Made by a program: the position numbers and the translations under genes. This document shows positions 27,249 to 37,979 of a stretch of 42,956 nucleotides of DNA, one piece after another. Under the pieces are notes generated by a model. That model searched no databases. It worked only from the letters and a program-made list of their open reading frames with translations, and was not told where the DNA came from. This DNA is from Enterobacteriaceae endosymbiont of Plateumaris sericea. Its GTDB lineage: Bacteria > Pseudomonadota > Gammaproteobacteria > Enterobacterales > Enterobacteriaceae. The DNA is taken from assembly GCF_012562605.1 (NCBI RefSeq), contig NZ_CP046224.1:134252-177207 (forward strand), in the 5' to 3' direction. The stretch's first letter is position 1. Every line of letters starts with the position of its first letter.

Positions 27249-29984
27249 ATGTTAAAAAATTTTTTATCAAAAATTTTTGGTAGTCATAATGACAATGTTT
27301 TACGACGTATAAAAAAAATAGTCAATAATATTAATAGTTTGGAAAAAAATTTTGAAAAATTAACTGATTTAGAATTAAAAAATAAAACTTTATTATTTAA
27401 AATAAAATTAAAAGAAAATTTTACATTAGAAAATATTTTACCAGAAGCTTTTGCTACCGTAAGAGAAGCAATTAAAAGATTATTTGGTATTAGACTTTTT
27501 GATGTTCAATTAATAGGAGGAATAGTATTAAATAATAATTGTGTTGCTGAAATGCGTACAGGAGAAGGAAAAACTTTAACAGCAACTTTACCAGCTTATC
27601 TTAATGCTCTAACTGGTAATGGAGTTCATATTGTTACAGTTAATGATTATTTAGCCAAACGTGATGCAGAAAATAATAGACAATTATTTGAGTTTTTAGG
27701 ATTAAATATAGGTATTAATTTATCAGGAATGTCACCTAATGAAAAAAAAATATCTTATTTAGCTGATATTACTTATGGTACAAATAATGAGTTTGGATTT
27801 GATTTTTTACGAGATAATATGATTTTTAGTTATACAGATAAAGTACAAAGAAATTTATATTTTGCTATAGTAGATGAAGTTGATTCAATTCTTATAGATG
27901 AAGCTAGAACACCATTAATAATATCTGGACCAACTGAAGATAGTTCTAAACTATATACACAAATAAATAAAATTATTCCAAAATTAATATATCAAGAAAA
28001 AGAAGATTCTGATTCTTTTAAAGGTAAAGGACATTATTTTATAGATGAGAAATCTCGTCAAGCATATTTAACAGAAAAAGGATTAGTTTATGTAGAAAAA
28101 ATTTTAATAGAGAAAAAAATTATTAAAAAAGAAGAATCATTATATTCTAATTCTAATATTATTATTATGCATAATATTATTGCTGGATTAAGAGCTCATA
28201 AATTATTTATAAAAAATGTTGATTATATTGTAAAAAATAATGAAGTTATTATAGTAGATGAACATACAGGACGTATTATGAAAGGAAGAAGATGGTCAGA
28301 TGGACTTCATCAAGCAATAGAAGCAAAAGAAAATGTAAAAATTAATAATGAAAATCAAACTTTAGCTTCTATTACATTTCAAAATTATTTTAGATTATAT
28401 ACAAAATTATCAGGAATGACAGGTACAGCTAATACAGAAGCATTTGAATTTAAAGAAATTTATAAATTAGATACTATTATTATTCCTACTAATAAACCAA
28501 TGATAAGAAAAGATTTACCTGATTTAATATATATTACAGAAAAAGAAAAGATTAAAGCAATTATAAATGATATAAAAAATAAATATTTTATAGGACAACC
28601 AGTATTAGTTGGTACAATTTCAATTGAAAAATCAGAATTAATTTCAAAAAAATTAACGTTAATAGGTATTAAACATAATATTTTAAATGCAAAATTACAT
28701 TCAAAAGAAGCTGAAATTATATCTCAAGCAGGTAAAAAATATGCTGTAACTATAGCAACAAATATGGCAGGAAGAGGAACAGATATTGTTTTAGGAGGAA
28801 ATATTCAATTTAAACTAAATAACCAATTAAATAAAGATCAAATAAAAAATATAAAATTATCTTGGTTAAAAGAACATAATGAAGTTTTATCTTTAGGAGG
28901 ATTATATGTAATTGGTACTGAACGTCATGAATCTCGCAGAATTGATAATCAATTAAGAGGTCGTTCAGGACGTCAAGGTGATTATGGTTCTTCAAGATTT
29001 TATCTATCTATGGAAGATTCTTTAATGCGTATTTTTGCTTCAAATAAAATATCAAAAATTATGCATAAATTTGGTATGAAAAAAAATGAATCTATTGAAC
29101 ATCCATGGATAAATAAAGCTATAGCTAGAGCACAAGAAAAAGTAGAAAATTATAATTTTGATATAAGAAAACAATTATTAGAATATGATGATGTAGTTAA
29201 TGATCAACGTTTAGCTATATATACACAAAGAAATAAATTACTAAAAACTCAAAATATTAGTATAATTATAAAACAGTTTAGAAAAGATGTATTTCAAAAA
29301 ATTATAGATAAATATATAAAATCTAATTTTTTTTTAGAAGATGAATGGGATTTAATAAAATTAAATAATTATTTTAAAAAAAAATTTAATTTATATTTAC
29401 CTATTGATAAATTATTAAAAAATTCTAAAAATAATAAACAAATTCTTAGTAAAGATTATTTTTTTAAAAAAATAATTAATTTTTCCGAACAAGAATATAA
29501 TAAAAAAGAAAATATATTAGGTAATGATATTATACGTAGTTTTGAAAAAAATATAATGCTTCAATTATTAGATAGTTTATGGAAAGAACATCTTTCTGCT
29601 ACAGATTATTTAAGAGAAGGAATTCATTTAAGAGGATATGCACAAAAAGATCCTAAACAAGAATATAAAATTGAATCTTTTAATATGTTTAGTTTAATGT
29701 TAGATTCTTTAAAAGAAGAAATTATTACTGTTTTAAGTAATATTTCAATAGAAATACCAGAAAAAGATATTTTTAATTCATCAATAAAATTACAAAATTT
29801 TAGAAATAAAAATAATGAAAAAATTATAAATAATTTAAATCTTTCTAAAGAAGATTATCATTATTTTATAAATAAAAAGAAAAATATTAATACTAACATT
29901 TACTCATTAAATAAAATAGGTAGAAATGATTTATGTCCTTGTTCTTCTGGAAAAAAATATAAATTTTGTCATGGTAATGGATAA
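27249..29984 (+). CDS. secA: Preprotein translocase ATPase SecA
   Basis: SecA drives secretory proteins (for example PotD, encoded later) through SecYEG. It has 911 residues against 901 in E. coli. The N-terminus [17 protein letters not shown] matches. The Walker A MRTGEGKT and the [15 protein letters not shown]alker B segment follow, then the preprotein domain, [25 protein letters not shown] and [16 protein letters not shown] in the second motor domain. The scaffold helix and [19 protein letters not shown] precede a C-terminal zinc motif [14 protein letters not shown] that binds SecB and lipids. There is no secM upstream and no mutT downstream. It is divergent from the DciA-like gene and convergent with dnaJ. 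Confidence 0.98.
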   Translation: MLKNFLSKIFGSHNDNVLRRIKKIVNNINSLEKNFEKLTDLELKNKTLLFKIKLKENFTLENILPEAFATVREAIKRLFGIRLFDVQLIGGIVLNNNCVAEMRTGEGKTLTATLPAYLNALTGNGVHIVTVNDYLAKRDAENNRQLFEFLGLNIGINLSGMSPNEKKISYLADITYGTNNEFGFDFLRDNMIFSYTDKVQRNLYFAIVDEVDSILIDEARTPLIISGPTEDSSKLYTQINKIIPKLIYQEKEDSDSFKGKGHYFIDEKSRQAYLTEKGLVYVEKILIEKKIIKKEESLYSNSNIIIMHNIIAGLRAHKLFIKNVDYIVKNNEVIIVDEHTGRIMKGRRWSDGLHQAIEAKENVKINNENQTLASITFQNYFRLYTKLSGMTGTANTEAFEFKEIYKLDTIIIPTNKPMIRKDLPDLIYITEKEKIKAIINDIKNKYFIGQPVLVGTISIEKSELISKKLTLIGIKHNILNAKLHSKEAEIISQAGKKYAVTIATNMAGRGTDIVLGGNIQFKLNNQLNKDQIKNIKLSWLKEHNEVLSLGGLYVIGTERHESRRIDNQLRGRSGRQGDYGSSRFYLSMEDSLMRIFASNKISKIMHKFGMKKNESIEHPWINKAIARAQEKVENYNFDIRKQLLEYDDVVNDQRLAIYTQRNKLLKTQNISIIIKQFRKDVFQKIIDKYIKSNFFLEDEWDLIKLNNYFKKKFNLYLPIDKLLKNSKNNKQILSKDYFFKKIINFSEQEYNKKENILGNDIIRSFEKNIMLQLLDSLWKEHLSATDYLREGIHLRGYAQKDPKQEYKIESFNMFSLMLDSLKEEIITVLSNISIEIPEKDIFNSSIKLQNFRNKNNEKIINNLNLSKEDYHYFINKKKNINTNIYSLNKIGRNDLCPCSSGKKYKFCHGNG

Positions 29985-30000
29985 ATATTTTTTTTAACAT

Positions 30001-30044
30001 TACAATAGAGGGTATAAAAAATTTATTTTTTACCCTCTATTGTA
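30001..30044. terminator. Strong terminator between secA and dnaJ
   Basis: TACAATAGAGGGTA (30001-30014) pairs perfectly over 14 bp with TACCCTCTATTGTA (30031-30044), and A/T tracts in the loop extend the helix. It is the only GC-containing terminator stem I see here (GAGGG/CCCTC). On the plus strand it is followed by TTAATTTTTT, a typical rho-independent tail for secA. It also abuts the dnaJ stop, so it may serve both genes. Confidence 0.85.
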
Positions 30045-31151
30045 TTAATTTTTTAAATTATCAAAAAAAAGTTTTATATTATTTAAAAATTTTTTATATT
30101 TAGGAGTATTTTTATAATTATCTAATTTAATAAAAGTTTTTCCTAAATTATATAATATTATTTTTTGTTTATCATTTAAATTTACTGGAGTCTCTACAAT
30201 AACTTTACATAATAAATCTCCAATAATATTATCTCTTATTGATTTAATACCTTTATTACGTAATCTAAATATTTTTCCTGTTTGAGTTTCTGGTGGAATT
30301 TTAATTTTTATAAATCCATTTAATGTTGGAATATCTAAATTTCCACCTAATGCTGCTATAGAAAAATTAATAGGTAATTCACAAAATAAATTATTTTCTT
30401 CTCTTATAAAAAGAGGATGTTTTTTTATTCTAATTTCTATATATAAATCTCCAGATGGAGCACCATTATTACCTAGTTCTCCTTCTCCATTTAATCTAAT
30501 ACGATCTCCAGTATTAATTCCTGACGGAATTTTTATAGATAATATTTTATATTTTTCTACTTTTCCTTTACCTTTACAAGTAATACATAAATTTTTTATT
30601 AAAGAACCTCTACCCTGACAATTAGGACAAGTTTGTTGTACAGTAAAAAAACCTTGTCTCATTTGTATTTGTCCATGACCATTACAAGTATAACAATTTT
30701 GAAGAGATCCTTGAGATCCGGTACCATTACAATTAATACAAATTTTTAAAAATGGAATTTTAATTTCTTTAGTTACTCCTTTTACTGCTTCTTCTAAAGA
30801 AATATTAATAGCATATTTTAAATCATTTCCTTTATTAGATTTATTATTTCTTGTACCTCCAAAAATATCACCAAAAACATCACCAAAAATATCACTAAAA
30901 TCAGTTGTATTATTTACATTATCTTGTTCAAAAGCAGAATGTCCATATTGGTCATAAGCAGATCTTTTTTGTTTATCACTTAAAATTTCGTAAGCTTGTT
31001 TAATTTCTTTAAATTTATTTTCAGCCTTTTTATTTCCTGGATTACGATCTGGATGAAATTTTATAGCCAAACGTTTATATGCTTTTTTAATTTCACGATC
31101 TTTTGCATTTCTAGTAATACCTAAAATTTCATAATAATCTTTTTCTGACAT
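30045..31151 (-). CDS. dnaJ: Co-chaperone DnaJ (Hsp40)
   Basis: DnaJ delivers unfolded clients to DnaK and stimulates its ATPase. It has 368 residues against 376 in E. coli. It shows the J domain with its HPD motif ([10 protein letters not shown]), a Gly/Phe segment ([13 protein letters not shown]), and four complete zinc-binding repeats ([32 protein letters not shown]). The two client-binding beta domains ([28 protein letters not shown]) follow. GGAAAGG lies upstream of the start. It follows dnaK on the same strand after 137 bases, so it should share the heat-shock promoter. Confidence 0.98.
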   Translation of the reverse strand: MSEKDYYEILGITRNAKDREIKKAYKRLAIKFHPDRNPGNKKAENKFKEIKQAYEILSDKQKRSAYDQYGHSAFEQDNVNNTTDFSDIFGDVFGDIFGGTRNNKSNKGNDLKYAINISLEEAVKGVTKEIKIPFLKICINCNGTGSQGSLQNCYTCNGHGQIQMRQGFFTVQQTCPNCQGRGSLIKNLCITCKGKGKVEKYKILSIKIPSGINTGDRIRLNGEGELGNNGAPSGDLYIEIRIKKHPLFIREENNLFCELPINFSIAALGGNLDIPTLNGFIKIKIPPETQTGKIFRLRNKGIKSIRDNIIGDLLCKVIVETPVNLNDKQKIILYNLGKTFIKLDNYKNTPKYKKFLNNIKLFFDNLKN

Positions 31152-31183
31152 AATATATTACTACCTTTCCTAATCCTATAACT

Positions 31184-31238
31184 TTAATACCGATTTCTAT
31201 ATTAATAAATATTATTTATAATATATAAACGGTATTAA
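31184..31238 (-). repeat. Inverted repeat in the dnaK-dnaJ spacer
   Basis: TTAATACCG (31184-31192) and CGGTATTAA (31230-31238) are perfect 9-bp arms, and the 37 bases between can form a nested AT hairpin. It lies between dnaK and dnaJ in their shared transcript and could limit read-through or mark an RNA processing site that keeps DnaK above DnaJ. Confidence 0.45.
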
Positions 31239-31288
31239 TATAATTTTATAATCAATTAGTGAAAATAATTTAATGATTGAGGAGGCAA

Positions 31289-33208
31289 TTATTTTTTATT
31301 ATCTTTGACTTCTTCAAATTCAGCATCTACAACATTATTATCTTTATTTTTAGATTTATTATCATTCATATTATTATTTGTTTTTTGTTGATTATTATTT
31401 TCCATTAAATTTGAAATTTTACTGGATGCTTGAAGTAATAATTGCATTTTTGTTTGGATATCATTTTTATCTTCTGTTTTTAATGATATATTAAGTGCAT
31501 TTATTGCATTTGTAATAAATGTTTTATCTTCTTTAGTAATTTTATCACCTACTTCTTCCATTTTTTTCTTTGTACTATGAATAAGTTGATCAGATTCATT
31601 ACGTATTTTAATTAATTCTTCAAATTTAATATCTGATTCAGCATTAGATTCTGCATCTCTTATCATTTTTTCTACTTCTTTTTCATTAAGTCCTGATGAT
31701 GCTTTTATTATAATTTTTTGTTCTTTACCACTTTTTTTATCTTTTGCAGAAACATGTAATATTCCATCAGCATCTATATCAAAAGTTACTTCTATTTGTG
31801 GAATACCACGAGGTGCAGGACTAATACCATCTAAATTAAACTGTCCTAGAGATTTATTATCATTTGCTCTTTTACGTTCTCCTTGTACTACATGAATAGT
31901 TACAGCAGATTGGTTATCTTCAGCAGTAGAAAAAACTTGACTATGTTTTGTAGGAATAGTAGTATTTTTATTAATTAAAGGAGTCATAATACCTCCTATA
32001 GTTTCTATTCCTAATGATAAAGGTGTAACATCTAATAATAATACATCTTTTACATCACCAGCTAATACACCTCCTTGAACAGCAGCACCAATTGCAACTG
32101 CTTCATCTGGATTAACATCTTTTCTAGGTTCTTTGCCAAAAAAATCAGCAACTTTTTTTTGAACCATTGGCATCCTTGTTTGTCCACCTACTAAAATCAC
32201 ATCATTAATATCAGATATAGATAAATGAGCATCTTTTAAAGCCATTTTCAATGGATTTATAGATTTATCTATTAAATCCTCTACTAAAGATTCTAATTTA
32301 GCTCTTGTTACTTTAATATTTAAATGTTTAGGTCCTAAAGAATCTGCAGTAATATATGGTAAGTTAACATCTGTTTGTTGTGTAGATGATAACTCAATTT
32401 TTGCTTTTTCTGCAGTTTCTTTTAAACGTTGCATTGCTAATGGATCATTAGTTAAATCAATTCTTTGATCTTTTTTAAATTCTGATACTAAATAATTAAT
32501 TAAACGACTATCAAAATCTTCACCACCTAAATGAGTATCACCATTTGTTGCTAATACTTCAAAAGTTTTTTCTCCATCAACTTCATCTATTTCAATAATA
32601 GAAATATCAAATGTACCTCCTCCTAGATCATATACAGCTATAGTCTGATTTCCTTTACCTTTATCTAATCCATAAGCTAAAGCTGCAGCTGTTGGTTCAT
32701 TAATAATACGTTTTACTTCTAACCCTGCTATACGTCCTGCATCTTTTGTAGCTTGTCTTTGAGCGTCATTAAAATAAGCAGGTACCGTAATTACAGCTTC
32801 ACTAACTTTAGTACCTAAAAAATCTTCTGCAGTTTTTTTCATTTTTTTTAATACTTCTGCAGAAATTTGTGGTGGTGCTATTTTTTGTCCTTTAACATAT
32901 AACCATGCATCACCATTATTTGATTCAATAATTTTGTAAGGCATAATTTTTATATCACGTTGTACTTCTTCATCTTGGAAACGACGTCCAATAAGCCTTT
33001 TAATTGCAAAAAGAGTATTTTGCGGATTTGTAATAGCTTGACGTTTAGCTGGTTGACCTACTAAAATTTCTCCATCTTTAGTATAAGCAATAACTGATGG
33101 TGTAGTTCTATCACCCTCTGCATTTTCTAATACACGAGCTTTTGTTCCATCTATTATTGCAACACAAGAATTTGTTGTACCTAAATCAATACCAATTATT
33201 TTACCCAT
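31289..33208 (-). CDS. dnaK: Chaperone DnaK (Hsp70)
   Basis: DnaK is the main Hsp70 chaperone. It has 639 residues against 638 in E. coli and is one of the best conserved proteins in the window. Phosphate-loop [44 protein letters not shown] and [15 protein letters not shown] mark the ATPase domain. The linker [19 protein letters not shown] leads to the substrate domain, and the C-terminus ends in the usual acidic [19 protein letters not shown] precedes the ATG. Endosymbionts commonly rely on high chaperone levels to buffer unstable proteins, and the retained sigma-32 promoter fits that. Confidence 0.99.
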   Translation of the reverse strand: MGKIIGIDLGTTNSCVAIIDGTKARVLENAEGDRTTPSVIAYTKDGEILVGQPAKRQAITNPQNTLFAIKRLIGRRFQDEEVQRDIKIMPYKIIESNNGDAWLYVKGQKIAPPQISAEVLKKMKKTAEDFLGTKVSEAVITVPAYFNDAQRQATKDAGRIAGLEVKRIINEPTAAALAYGLDKGKGNQTIAVYDLGGGTFDISIIEIDEVDGEKTFEVLATNGDTHLGGEDFDSRLINYLVSEFKKDQRIDLTNDPLAMQRLKETAEKAKIELSSTQQTDVNLPYITADSLGPKHLNIKVTRAKLESLVEDLIDKSINPLKMALKDAHLSISDINDVILVGGQTRMPMVQKKVADFFGKEPRKDVNPDEAVAIGAAVQGGVLAGDVKDVLLLDVTPLSLGIETIGGIMTPLINKNTTIPTKHSQVFSTAEDNQSAVTIHVVQGERKRANDNKSLGQFNLDGISPAPRGIPQIEVTFDIDADGILHVSAKDKKSGKEQKIIIKASSGLNEKEVEKMIRDAESNAESDIKFEELIKIRNESDQLIHSTKKKMEEVGDKITKEDKTFITNAINALNISLKTEDKNDIQTKMQLLLQASSKISNLMENNNQQKTNNNMNDNKSKNKDNNVVDAEFEEVKDNKK

Positions 33209-33303
33209 TTAAAAGATCCTCAACTTAATTTTTTATTAAATTATATAAATAATTTAATTAATAAAATATTTTAAAATATTTCACATTTTTGAAAATCATA
33301 GTC

Positions 33304-33332
33304 CTTGATGAAAAGAAAATGGGGACTCATAT
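33304..33332 (+). promoter_or_regulatory. Possible sigma-32-like promoter facing pepA
   Basis: On the plus strand CTTGATG (33304-33310) is followed after 14 bases by ACTCATAT (33325-33332), which matches the CCCCATAT consensus at six of eight positions. It overlaps the dnaK promoter face to face. This is weak and inferred. Confidence 0.3.
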
Positions 33333-33344
33333 CTAAGCATCAAG
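33317..33344 (-). promoter_or_regulatory. Sigma-32 (RpoH) promoter of dnaK
   Basis: Read on the minus strand, CTTGATG (33344-33338) is followed after 13 bases by CCCCATTT (33324-33317). Both elements and the spacing match the E. coli dnaK P1 heat-shock promoter as I recall it. Transcription would start near 33309, giving a leader of about 100 bases. Confidence 0.9.
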
Positions 33345-33481
33345 GTCTAAATGTAAAAATTTTTTTAATTTGATTTTATATAAGTATAATTATTGAATTT
33401 ATAATATAAAAATTTTTTAAAATATATCTATTTTATTTTAATAAAATTCTAAAAATAATATTTAAAACAAATGTTTTAACA

Positions 33482-33509
33482 AACTTATATTATATGTATA
33501 ATATAAGTT
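33482..33509 (+). promoter_or_regulatory. 28-bp dyad containing the probable pepA -10 element
   Basis: AACTTATATTATA and TATAATATAAGTT are perfect 13-base arms around TG. The right arm begins with TATAAT (33497-33502), preceded at 15 bases by TTAACA (33476-33481). This is a plausible sigma-70 promoter inside an operator-like palindrome, 33 bases before pepA. Confidence 0.45.
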
Positions 33510-33542
33510 GATTTTTTTCTGTAATATATTTGGAGAATAAAA

Positions 33543-35045
33543 ATGAAGTACCTAATGGAAAAAATAAATTTTACAAAAAAATATAAATCAGAATGTATAG
33601 TAATTGGAATGTTTGAAAAATATCAATTTTCTTGTATTGCTGATATTATTAATAAAATATCTAATAATTATATATTAAATATTACAAAAAAAAATAATTT
33701 TAAAGGAAAAATTAATCAAATATTAATGTTATATGAAGTACCTAATATTTTAATAAAAAAAGTATTAATTATTGGTTGTGGTATTAAAGATAAACTTAAT
33801 AGAGAAACTAATAAAATCATTATTAAAAAAGTAATTAATCAATTAAAAGAAATTGAAATAAAAGATGTTCTTTGGTGTTTAACAAATTTAATAATTAAAA
33901 ATATTGATTTATATTGGAATATAAGAGATACAATAAATATTATTGAAGATAAATTCTATATTTTTAACAAATTTAAAAAAATAAAAAAATATAAATTATC
34001 TCTTATTAAATTTAATACGAATGATAATAATATTGAAATTTATAAAAAAGCAATTAAACATGCTATAGCAATCAAAATTGGCATTATAAAAACTAAAAAT
34101 CTTGCAAATTTACCTCCTAATATATGCAATCCTAAATATTTATCTTTAGAAACATATAAATTAGCTGAGAAATACTCTAAAAATATTTCAGTAAAAATTA
34201 TCAATGAAATAGAAATGAAAAAATTAGGTATGAATGCTTATTTAGCTGTAGGTAATGGTTCTAAAAATGAATCTATGATATCTATCATTAAATATGATAA
34301 TTTATTTGATAATAGTCAACCTATAGTATTAATAGGAAAAGGTTTAACTTTTGATTCAGGAGGAATATCTTTAAAACCAAGTTTAAATATGGATGAAATG
34401 AAATATGACATGTGTGGTGCAGCATGTATATATGGAATAATGAATATTATATCTGAATTAAAATTACCTCTTAAAGTTATTGGTATTATTGCAGGATGTG
34501 AAAATATGCCTGATAGTAATTCATTTCGTCCTGGTGATATTATTAAAACAATGTCAGGAAAAACAGTAGAAATAATAAATACTGATGCGGAAGGAAGATT
34601 AGTTTTGTGTGATGTATTAACATACGTAAATAAATTTAATCCTTCTATAGTTATAGATATTGCTACATTAACAGGAGCTTGTGTAGTTGCTTTAGGAAAT
34701 AATATTAGTGGGTTGATGTCTAATAATTTAAAATTATCAAAAAATATAATGAAAGCATCATTAGATGTAGATGACCGAGTTTGGGAATTACCTATTAATG
34801 ATAAAAATTATTATAACCAATTAAAATCAGATATTGCTGATATAAGAAATACTGGAAATTCTAATGCTGGAGGAGCAATTACAGCTGCATGTTTTTTAGC
34901 AAAATTTACTAAACAATATAAATGGGCACATATAGATATTGCAGGAACAGCATGGAATTATAGTGAAAATAATAAATCTTTTTCTTCTGGTAGACCTGTT
35001 AATTTATTATGCCAGTTTTTATTAAATTATTCATATAATAATTAA
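33543..35045 (+). CDS. pepA: Leucyl aminopeptidase PepA
   Basis: PepA is a two-zinc aminopeptidase that recycles peptides. In E. coli it also binds DNA, at carAB and in Xer recombination. It has 500 residues against 503. Metal and catalytic residues are in GKGLTFDSGGISLKPS, MKYDMCGAA and NTDAEGRLVLCDVL (the family signature). The C-terminal domain also shows IATLTGACVVALG and AHIDIAGTAWNY. The N-terminal DNA-binding domain is present but diverged and lysine-rich. GGAG eight bases before the ATG supports 33543, though M5 is possible. It is the first gene of a rightward pepA-valS-argI-ridA-potD run; holC, between pepA and valS in E. coli, is absent. Confidence 0.97.
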   Translation: MKYLMEKINFTKKYKSECIVIGMFEKYQFSCIADIINKISNNYILNITKKNNFKGKINQILMLYEVPNILIKKVLIIGCGIKDKLNRETNKIIIKKVINQLKEIEIKDVLWCLTNLIIKNIDLYWNIRDTINIIEDKFYIFNKFKKIKKYKLSLIKFNTNDNNIEIYKKAIKHAIAIKIGIIKTKNLANLPPNICNPKYLSLETYKLAEKYSKNISVKIINEIEMKKLGMNAYLAVGNGSKNESMISIIKYDNLFDNSQPIVLIGKGLTFDSGGISLKPSLNMDEMKYDMCGAACIYGIMNIISELKLPLKVIGIIAGCENMPDSNSFRPGDIIKTMSGKTVEIINTDAEGRLVLCDVLTYVNKFNPSIVIDIATLTGACVVALGNNISGLMSNNLKLSKNIMKASLDVDDRVWELPINDKNYYNQLKSDIADIRNTGNSNAGGAITAACFLAKFTKQYKWAHIDIAGTAWNYSENNKSFSSGRPVNLLCQFLLNYSYNN

Positions 35046-35084
35046 ATATTATAAATAGTTTTACATATAGGATATTATTTAATA

Positions 35085-37937
35085 ATGGATAAAATATATA
35101 ATCCCCAAGAATTTGAAAAAAAAATATATTTTTATTGGGAAAATAACAAATATTTTAAATGTGTAATAGATAAATCTAAAAAAAACTTTTCTATTATGGT
35201 TCCTCCACCAAATATTACTGGTTCCCTACATATGGGACATGCACTACAATATATTATAATTGATATAATAATACGTTATCAACGTATGTTAGGTAAAAAT
35301 ATTTTATGTCAAGTAGGTACAGATCATGCAGGTATTGCTACTCAAAATATAATAGAACAAAAATTATTTATAAAAAAAAATGAAATTAAATATAAAAATA
35401 ATAAAAATATTTTTTTAAATGAAGCGTGGAAATGGAAAAAAAAATATTGTAATATAATATTTAATCAAATGCGTAGATTAGGTTTATCTGCAGATTGGGA
35501 TCGTAAAAGATTTACTATGGATAAAAATTTTTCTAAGTCTGTAAGAAATATTTTTATATCTCTTTATGAAGAAGGATTAATATATAAAAAAAAAAAATTA
35601 ACTCATTGGGATTTAAAACTTCATACTGCAATTTCTGATTTAGAAATAGAACATAAAAAATTTAATACTTATATTTGGTATATTCGTTATTCATTAGAAA
35701 ATAACGTAACAACTTTAACTGGTAAAAATTATTTAATTATTTCTACTACTAGACCAGAAACATTATTAGCTGATACTGCTATAGCTATTAATCCATTAGA
35801 TAAACGTTATTCAAATTTAATAGGAAAATTTGTAATAGTACCATTAATTAATAGAAAAATACCTATTATTGCAGATAATCATGCAGATATAAATAAAGGT
35901 ACTGGATGTGTTAAAATAAGTCCAGCACATGATTTTGATGATTATCAAGTAGCTTTAAGAAATAATTTACCTTTAATTAATATATTTAATACCTATGGTA
36001 ATATTTTAAAAAAATATCAAATTTTTGATATTAATGGTAAAAAAATAACAATATATCCTGATAATATACCTAAAATATTTCAAAATTTATATTTTATAAC
36101 AGCAAGAAAAATTATCATTGATATTATTAAAAATAATGGTTTACTTGAATACTGTGAACAAAAATTAGTATTAATACCATGTAGTTCTCGTAGTGAAACT
36201 ATAATTCAACCTATGTTAACTAGTCAATGGTATTTAAATATTAAAAAATTAGCTAAAACAGCAATAAATGCAGTTAAAAAAAAAAAGATTAGTTTTTTCC
36301 CTAAAAATTATGAAAATATGTTTTATTCTTGGATGGAAAATATTCAAGATTGGTGTATATCCCGTCAATTATGGTGGGGCCATAAAATACCAATATGGTA
36401 TGATATTAATAAAAAAATTTATGTTGGAAAAAATGAAAAAGAAATACGTAAAAAATATAATTTAAATAAAAATTTTTTTATCATACAAGATCAAAATGTT
36501 TTAGATACTTGGTTTTCATCAAGTTTATGGACTTTTATTACTTTAGATTGGCCTAATCATACACAAGAATTTCATATATTTCATCCTACAAATGTTATTG
36601 TTAGTGGTTTTGATATTATATTTTTTTGGATATCCAGAATGATTATGATGACAATGCATTTTGTAAAAAATAAAGATAATACACCACAAATTCCATTTAA
36701 ACATGTTTTAATGACTGGATTAATTAGAGATGAAAAAGGAGAAAAAATGTCAAAATCAAAAGGAAATGTTATTGATCCAATTGATATTATTGATGGTATT
36801 TCATTTTCTAATTTAATAAAAAAAAGACTTAATAATATAACAGAAAAAAAATATATAAAATTAATTAAAGATTATACAAAAAAACAATTTCCAAATGGAA
36901 GTAAAAATTATGGTACAGATTCTTTAAGATTTACATTAGCTGCTTTATCTTCTACTGGAAGAGATATATATTGGGATATGTCTCGTTTAGATGGTTATCG
37001 TAATTTTTGTAATAAAATTTGGAATGCTAGTATTTTTATACTAAAAAATATAAAATATGAATATATAAATAATAAAGAAAAATTATCTATTCCTGATAAA
37101 TGGATTATTAGTGAATATAATTTAATTATAAAATTATATTCAGATGCATTAAATAAATATCGTTTTGATCAAGCTACTAATATTTTATATAATTTTATAT
37201 GGAATAAATTTTGTGATTGGTATTTAGAATATGCAAAAATTATTTTTAAAAATAAAAACTATACTCAATATATAGGAACACATTATACATTATATAATGT
37301 TTTTAAATCGTTATTAAAACTTGCTCATCCTATTATTCCTTTTATAACTGAAGTTATATGGCAAAAAATTACAAATAATAAAAAAATATATAATAATAGT
37401 ATTATGATACAATCATTTCCAAAATTCAATAAAATAGCAATAGATAACAAAGCTACAAATTTTTTTAATCTTTTTATTAAAATAATTACTATTGTTCGTA
37501 AAATAAAAGTTGAAATGTATATAAAAAATAATAAACAAATTAATATTTATTTTAAAAATAAAAATACAAAAATATTGTTTTTTTTAAAAAAAAATATAAA
37601 TTTATTAAAAAGTTTTTTAAAAATCAATGAAATTTTTTTTATATCACAAGAAGAATGCTTTCCTAAAATATCATTTATAAAAAAAATAAATGATATTGAA
37701 TTATCAATTCCTATAAATAATGATTTAATCGATAAAAAATATATATTAATTAAAATTGAGAAAGAATTAAAAAATAACGAACAAATAATAAATTATTTGA
37801 ATAAAAATATTAATAATAAAAATTTTTTTAAAAATGCACCTAAGCATATTATTGAAAATAATATTAAAAAATTAGAAAAATATAAAAATTTACAAATAGA
37901 ATTAATTAAAAAACAAAAATTAATTTTAACATTATAA
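35085..37937 (+). CDS. valS: Valyl-tRNA synthetase
   Basis: ValS charges tRNA-Val and edits mischarged threonine. It has 950 residues against 951 in E. coli. PPPNITGSLHMGHAL holds the HIGH-type motif, and STTRPETLLADTAIAINP and the following GTGCVKISPAHDFDDYQ form the editing domain. DWCISRQLWWGHKIP and GEKMSKSKGNVIDP (KMSKS loop) complete the catalytic core. The C-terminal coiled coil is very lysine- and asparagine-rich but full length. It contains runs of 12 A (35586-35597) and 11 A (36276-36286). A weak AGGA precedes the start. It is preceded by pepA after 39 bases. Confidence 0.98.
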   Translation: MDKIYNPQEFEKKIYFYWENNKYFKCVIDKSKKNFSIMVPPPNITGSLHMGHALQYIIIDIIIRYQRMLGKNILCQVGTDHAGIATQNIIEQKLFIKKNEIKYKNNKNIFLNEAWKWKKKYCNIIFNQMRRLGLSADWDRKRFTMDKNFSKSVRNIFISLYEEGLIYKKKKLTHWDLKLHTAISDLEIEHKKFNTYIWYIRYSLENNVTTLTGKNYLIISTTRPETLLADTAIAINPLDKRYSNLIGKFVIVPLINRKIPIIADNHADINKGTGCVKISPAHDFDDYQVALRNNLPLINIFNTYGNILKKYQIFDINGKKITIYPDNIPKIFQNLYFITARKIIIDIIKNNGLLEYCEQKLVLIPCSSRSETIIQPMLTSQWYLNIKKLAKTAINAVKKKKISFFPKNYENMFYSWMENIQDWCISRQLWWGHKIPIWYDINKKIYVGKNEKEIRKKYNLNKNFFIIQDQNVLDTWFSSSLWTFITLDWPNHTQEFHIFHPTNVIVSGFDIIFFWISRMIMMTMHFVKNKDNTPQIPFKHVLMTGLIRDEKGEKMSKSKGNVIDPIDIIDGISFSNLIKKRLNNITEKKYIKLIKDYTKKQFPNGSKNYGTDSLRFTLAALSSTGRDIYWDMSRLDGYRNFCNKIWNASIFILKNIKYEYINNKEKLSIPDKWIISEYNLIIKLYSDALNKYRFDQATNILYNFIWNKFCDWYLEYAKIIFKNKNYTQYIGTHYTLYNVFKSLLKLAHPIIPFITEVIWQKITNNKKIYNNSIMIQSFPKFNKIAIDNKATNFFNLFIKIITIVRKIKVEMYIKNNKQINIYFKNKNTKILFFLKKNINLLKSFLKINEIFFISQEECFPKISFIKKINDIELSIPINNDLIDKKYILIKIEKELKNNEQIINYLNKNINNKNFFKNAPKHIIENNIKKLEKYKNLQIELIKKQKLILTL

Positions 37938-37979
37938 AAATAAAAAATTTAATTATTATATTTATAGGTAATTATTATT

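Larger units (their letters stand above)
33209..33542. other. Divergent regulatory spacer between dnaK and pepA
   Basis: These 334 bases hold a clear sigma-32 promoter for dnaK, an inverted repeat around it, and a 28-bp dyad containing a TATAAT close to pepA. No coding sequence is visible. Confidence 0.7.

Noticed and set aside
28810..28995. Open frame antisense to secA (61 codons)
   Set aside because: It is fully within the conserved SecA motor domain and shows no protein features beyond composition.
31271..31288. GAGGAGG string downstream of dnaK
   Set aside because: On the plus strand it resembles a ribosome site, but no start codon or gene follows in that direction; it overlaps the end of the dnaK transcript.
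36268..36465. Second-frame open frame inside valS
   Set aside because: It overlaps the conserved ValS catalytic core in another frame and begins at a poly-A tract.
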